From contig JAFAMK010000105.1 of the NCBI GenBank assembly GCA_019233415.1, forward strand, positions 1-7,338: DNA of 7,338 nt. The letters run 5' to 3'. The stretch is from Vulcanimicrobiota bacterium. Lineage in GTDB: Bacteria; Vulcanimicrobiota; Vulcanimicrobiia; Vulcanimicrobiales; Vulcanimicrobiaceae. The notes beneath the pieces are model-generated. The model had not been told where the DNA came from. It did not search any database and saw only the letters and a list, made by a program, of their open reading frames with translations. A program made the position numbers and the translations under genes. Of this stretch, positions 6,906 to 7,338 are shown piece by piece (the stretch's first letter is position 1; the number at the start of each line of letters is the position of its first letter).

Positions 6906-6924
6906 GCCTCCATCGTCGGCGCTG

Positions 6925-6952
6925 CACGTTGCCGCACGATGGCCGCAACGTG
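6925..6952 (-). repeat. Hairpin between fliQ and fliR
   Basis: CACGTTGC (6925-6932) and GCAACGTG (6945-6952) are perfect complements around a 12-nt loop, in the 57-bp gap between the fliQ stop and the fliR start. No U tract follows, so it is not an intrinsic terminator. It could set relative fliQ and fliR expression or mRNA decay, which is inference. Confidence 0.5.
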
Positions 6953-6962
6953 GCCGCGCACA

Positions 6963-7229
6963 TCAGCCGCGCACGAGCATCGGAATCGCCGCGACGATCT
7001 CATGGAACAGCCGCGCGCACAACCCGATGCCGAACCGCCCGAACAGCGCGATCATCGTCCCGACCGCAAGCACCTTGGGCAGCATCGTCAGCGTCTGCTC
7101 CTGCACCTGCGTCGCCGCCTGAAGCACCGCGACCGTTGCCGCAACAGTCGCCGCCGCAATCAGTACCGGCAACGCGAGCGCCGCGGTGACGATCAGCGCT
7201 TCCCGTAGGAGTCCATCGAATCCGTCCAT
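6963..7229 (-). CDS. fliQ: FliQ, flagellar export gate core subunit
   Basis: The product has 88 residues (the E. coli protein has 89) with two hydrophobic helical segments at about 9-36 and 50-72. The conserved central motif QAATQVQEQTLTMLPKVLAV (37-56) is nearly the flagellar consensus; the PK after QEQTLT favours FliQ over the virulence homologue SctS. FliQ wraps around FliP and FliR in the export gate in the inner membrane. The ATG at 7229 gives the normal family N-terminus. There is no clear ribosome binding site, and the ATG sits inside a hairpin (separate entry), so translation may be controlled or coupled. fliR follows in the same frame after 57 bp. Confidence 0.94.
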   Translation of the reverse strand: MDGFDGLLREALIVTAALALPVLIAAATVAATVAVLQAATQVQEQTLTMLPKVLAVGTMIALFGRFGIGLCARLFHEIVAAIPMLVRG

Positions 7230-7248
7230 GCCCGAAGCATGGACGAAT
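7220..7248 (-). promoter_or_regulatory. Hairpin that encloses the fliQ start codon
   Basis: In the minus-strand RNA, CGUCCAUGC pairs perfectly with GCAUGGACG (7237-7245 with 7223-7231) around a UUCGG loop. A U-G wobble and two more pairs extend it to 12 bp (7237-7248 with 7220-7231). The fliQ AUG (7229-7227) lies in the 3' arm. No U tract follows, so it is not a terminator. It could hide the start until opened by ribosomes, a protein or temperature. The structure is seen directly; the function is inferred. Confidence 0.6.
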
Positions 7249-7252
7249 GCGT

Positions 7253-7275
7253 GTTACCGCGGTATTTCCGTTACC
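7253..7275. repeat. 10-bp palindrome and GTTACC direct repeats upstream of fliQ
   Basis: TACCGCGGTA at 7255-7264 is a perfect palindrome. GTTACC occurs at 7253-7258 and again at 7270-7275, exactly 17 bp apart, the second copy overlapping the stop of the upstream frame. The cluster sits in the short gap before fliQ. It is a candidate protein-binding site or a chance GC-rich motif. Confidence 0.35.
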
Positions 7276-7338
7276 ACGCGCGGCGGGCGGCGAGGAGCGC
7301 CGAGACGACGGCGCGAGTCGCCGGGGAGCGGTTGAGGG
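7271..7338 (-). CDS. 3' end of an unidentified upstream gene (partial)
   Basis: One minus-strand frame is open from the right edge to TAA at 7271-7273 and ends SPATRAVVSALLAARRAW. Only about 22 codons are visible, so neither coding status nor identity is secure. It fits the spacing of a gene preceding fliQ (41 bp). It does not resemble the usual FliP C-terminus (a hydrophobic end around DGWNLV), although fliP is the common neighbour of fliQ. Confidence 0.35.
   Translation of the reverse strand, partial: LNRSPATRAVVSALLAARRAW

Noticed and set aside
6123..7208. 361-codon plus-strand open frame opposite fliR and fliQ
   Set aside because: Highly charged, Arg-rich composition with no family features; it is the shadow of fliR and fliQ.
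7193..7240. 15-codon open frame starting at ATG 7240 and overlapping the fliQ start, as a possible leader peptide
   Set aside because: No ribosome binding site, no distinctive content, and short frames like this are expected by chance.

Overview
The window is a GC-rich bacterial segment (well over 60% G+C by eye) with tightly packed genes and frequent GTG starts. It carries part of a flagellar-type export gate operon, a CreD-like membrane protein and a two-gene unit containing a YbjQ-type protein. This suggests a motile, probably diderm bacterium. The sequence does not fix the phylum. The style (high GC, YbjQ-type tandem protein, CreD relative) would fit an uncultured terrestrial lineage such as Eremiobacterota, but that is a weak guess.

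Left part, minus strand (about 1510 down to 1): a 299-residue helical soluble protein of unknown function overlaps by 4 bp (ATGA) a protein with two YbjQ/DUF74 'putative heavy-metal-binding' repeats. The second repeat runs off the left edge. These two genes are divergent from the plus-strand CreD-like gene (1535-2755). Only 24 bp separate the longest possible reading frames, and that strip holds a promoter-like pair and an inverted repeat.

Middle, plus strand (2756-3074): a short gap with a weak promoter candidate is followed by a 61-residue protein with a strong ribosome binding site and a signal peptide. Its short mature tail has four cysteines. A textbook intrinsic terminator follows. I recognise no family for this peptide. 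It is the least explained gene in the window.

Right part, minus strand (7338 down to 3075): transcription runs fliQ, fliR, flhB, flhA. Together these encode the inner-membrane export gate of the flagellar type III secretion apparatus: FliQ and FliR in the gate core, FlhB as the substrate-specificity switch, and FlhA as the nonameric export ring. fliR and flhB overlap by GTGA, and flhB and flhA are 13 bp apart. FliQ and FlhA look more flagellar than virulence-type, but the non-flagellar alternative cannot be excluded from this window. FlhB has NPEH in place of the usual NPTH self-cleavage motif. The fliQ start codon lies inside a perfect 9-bp hairpin, and a 10-bp palindrome lies just upstream. 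The gene before fliQ is visible only as about 22 codons and does not look like the expected fliP end.

No tRNA, rRNA, CRISPR, insertion sequence or stretch over 300 bp without a gene was seen.
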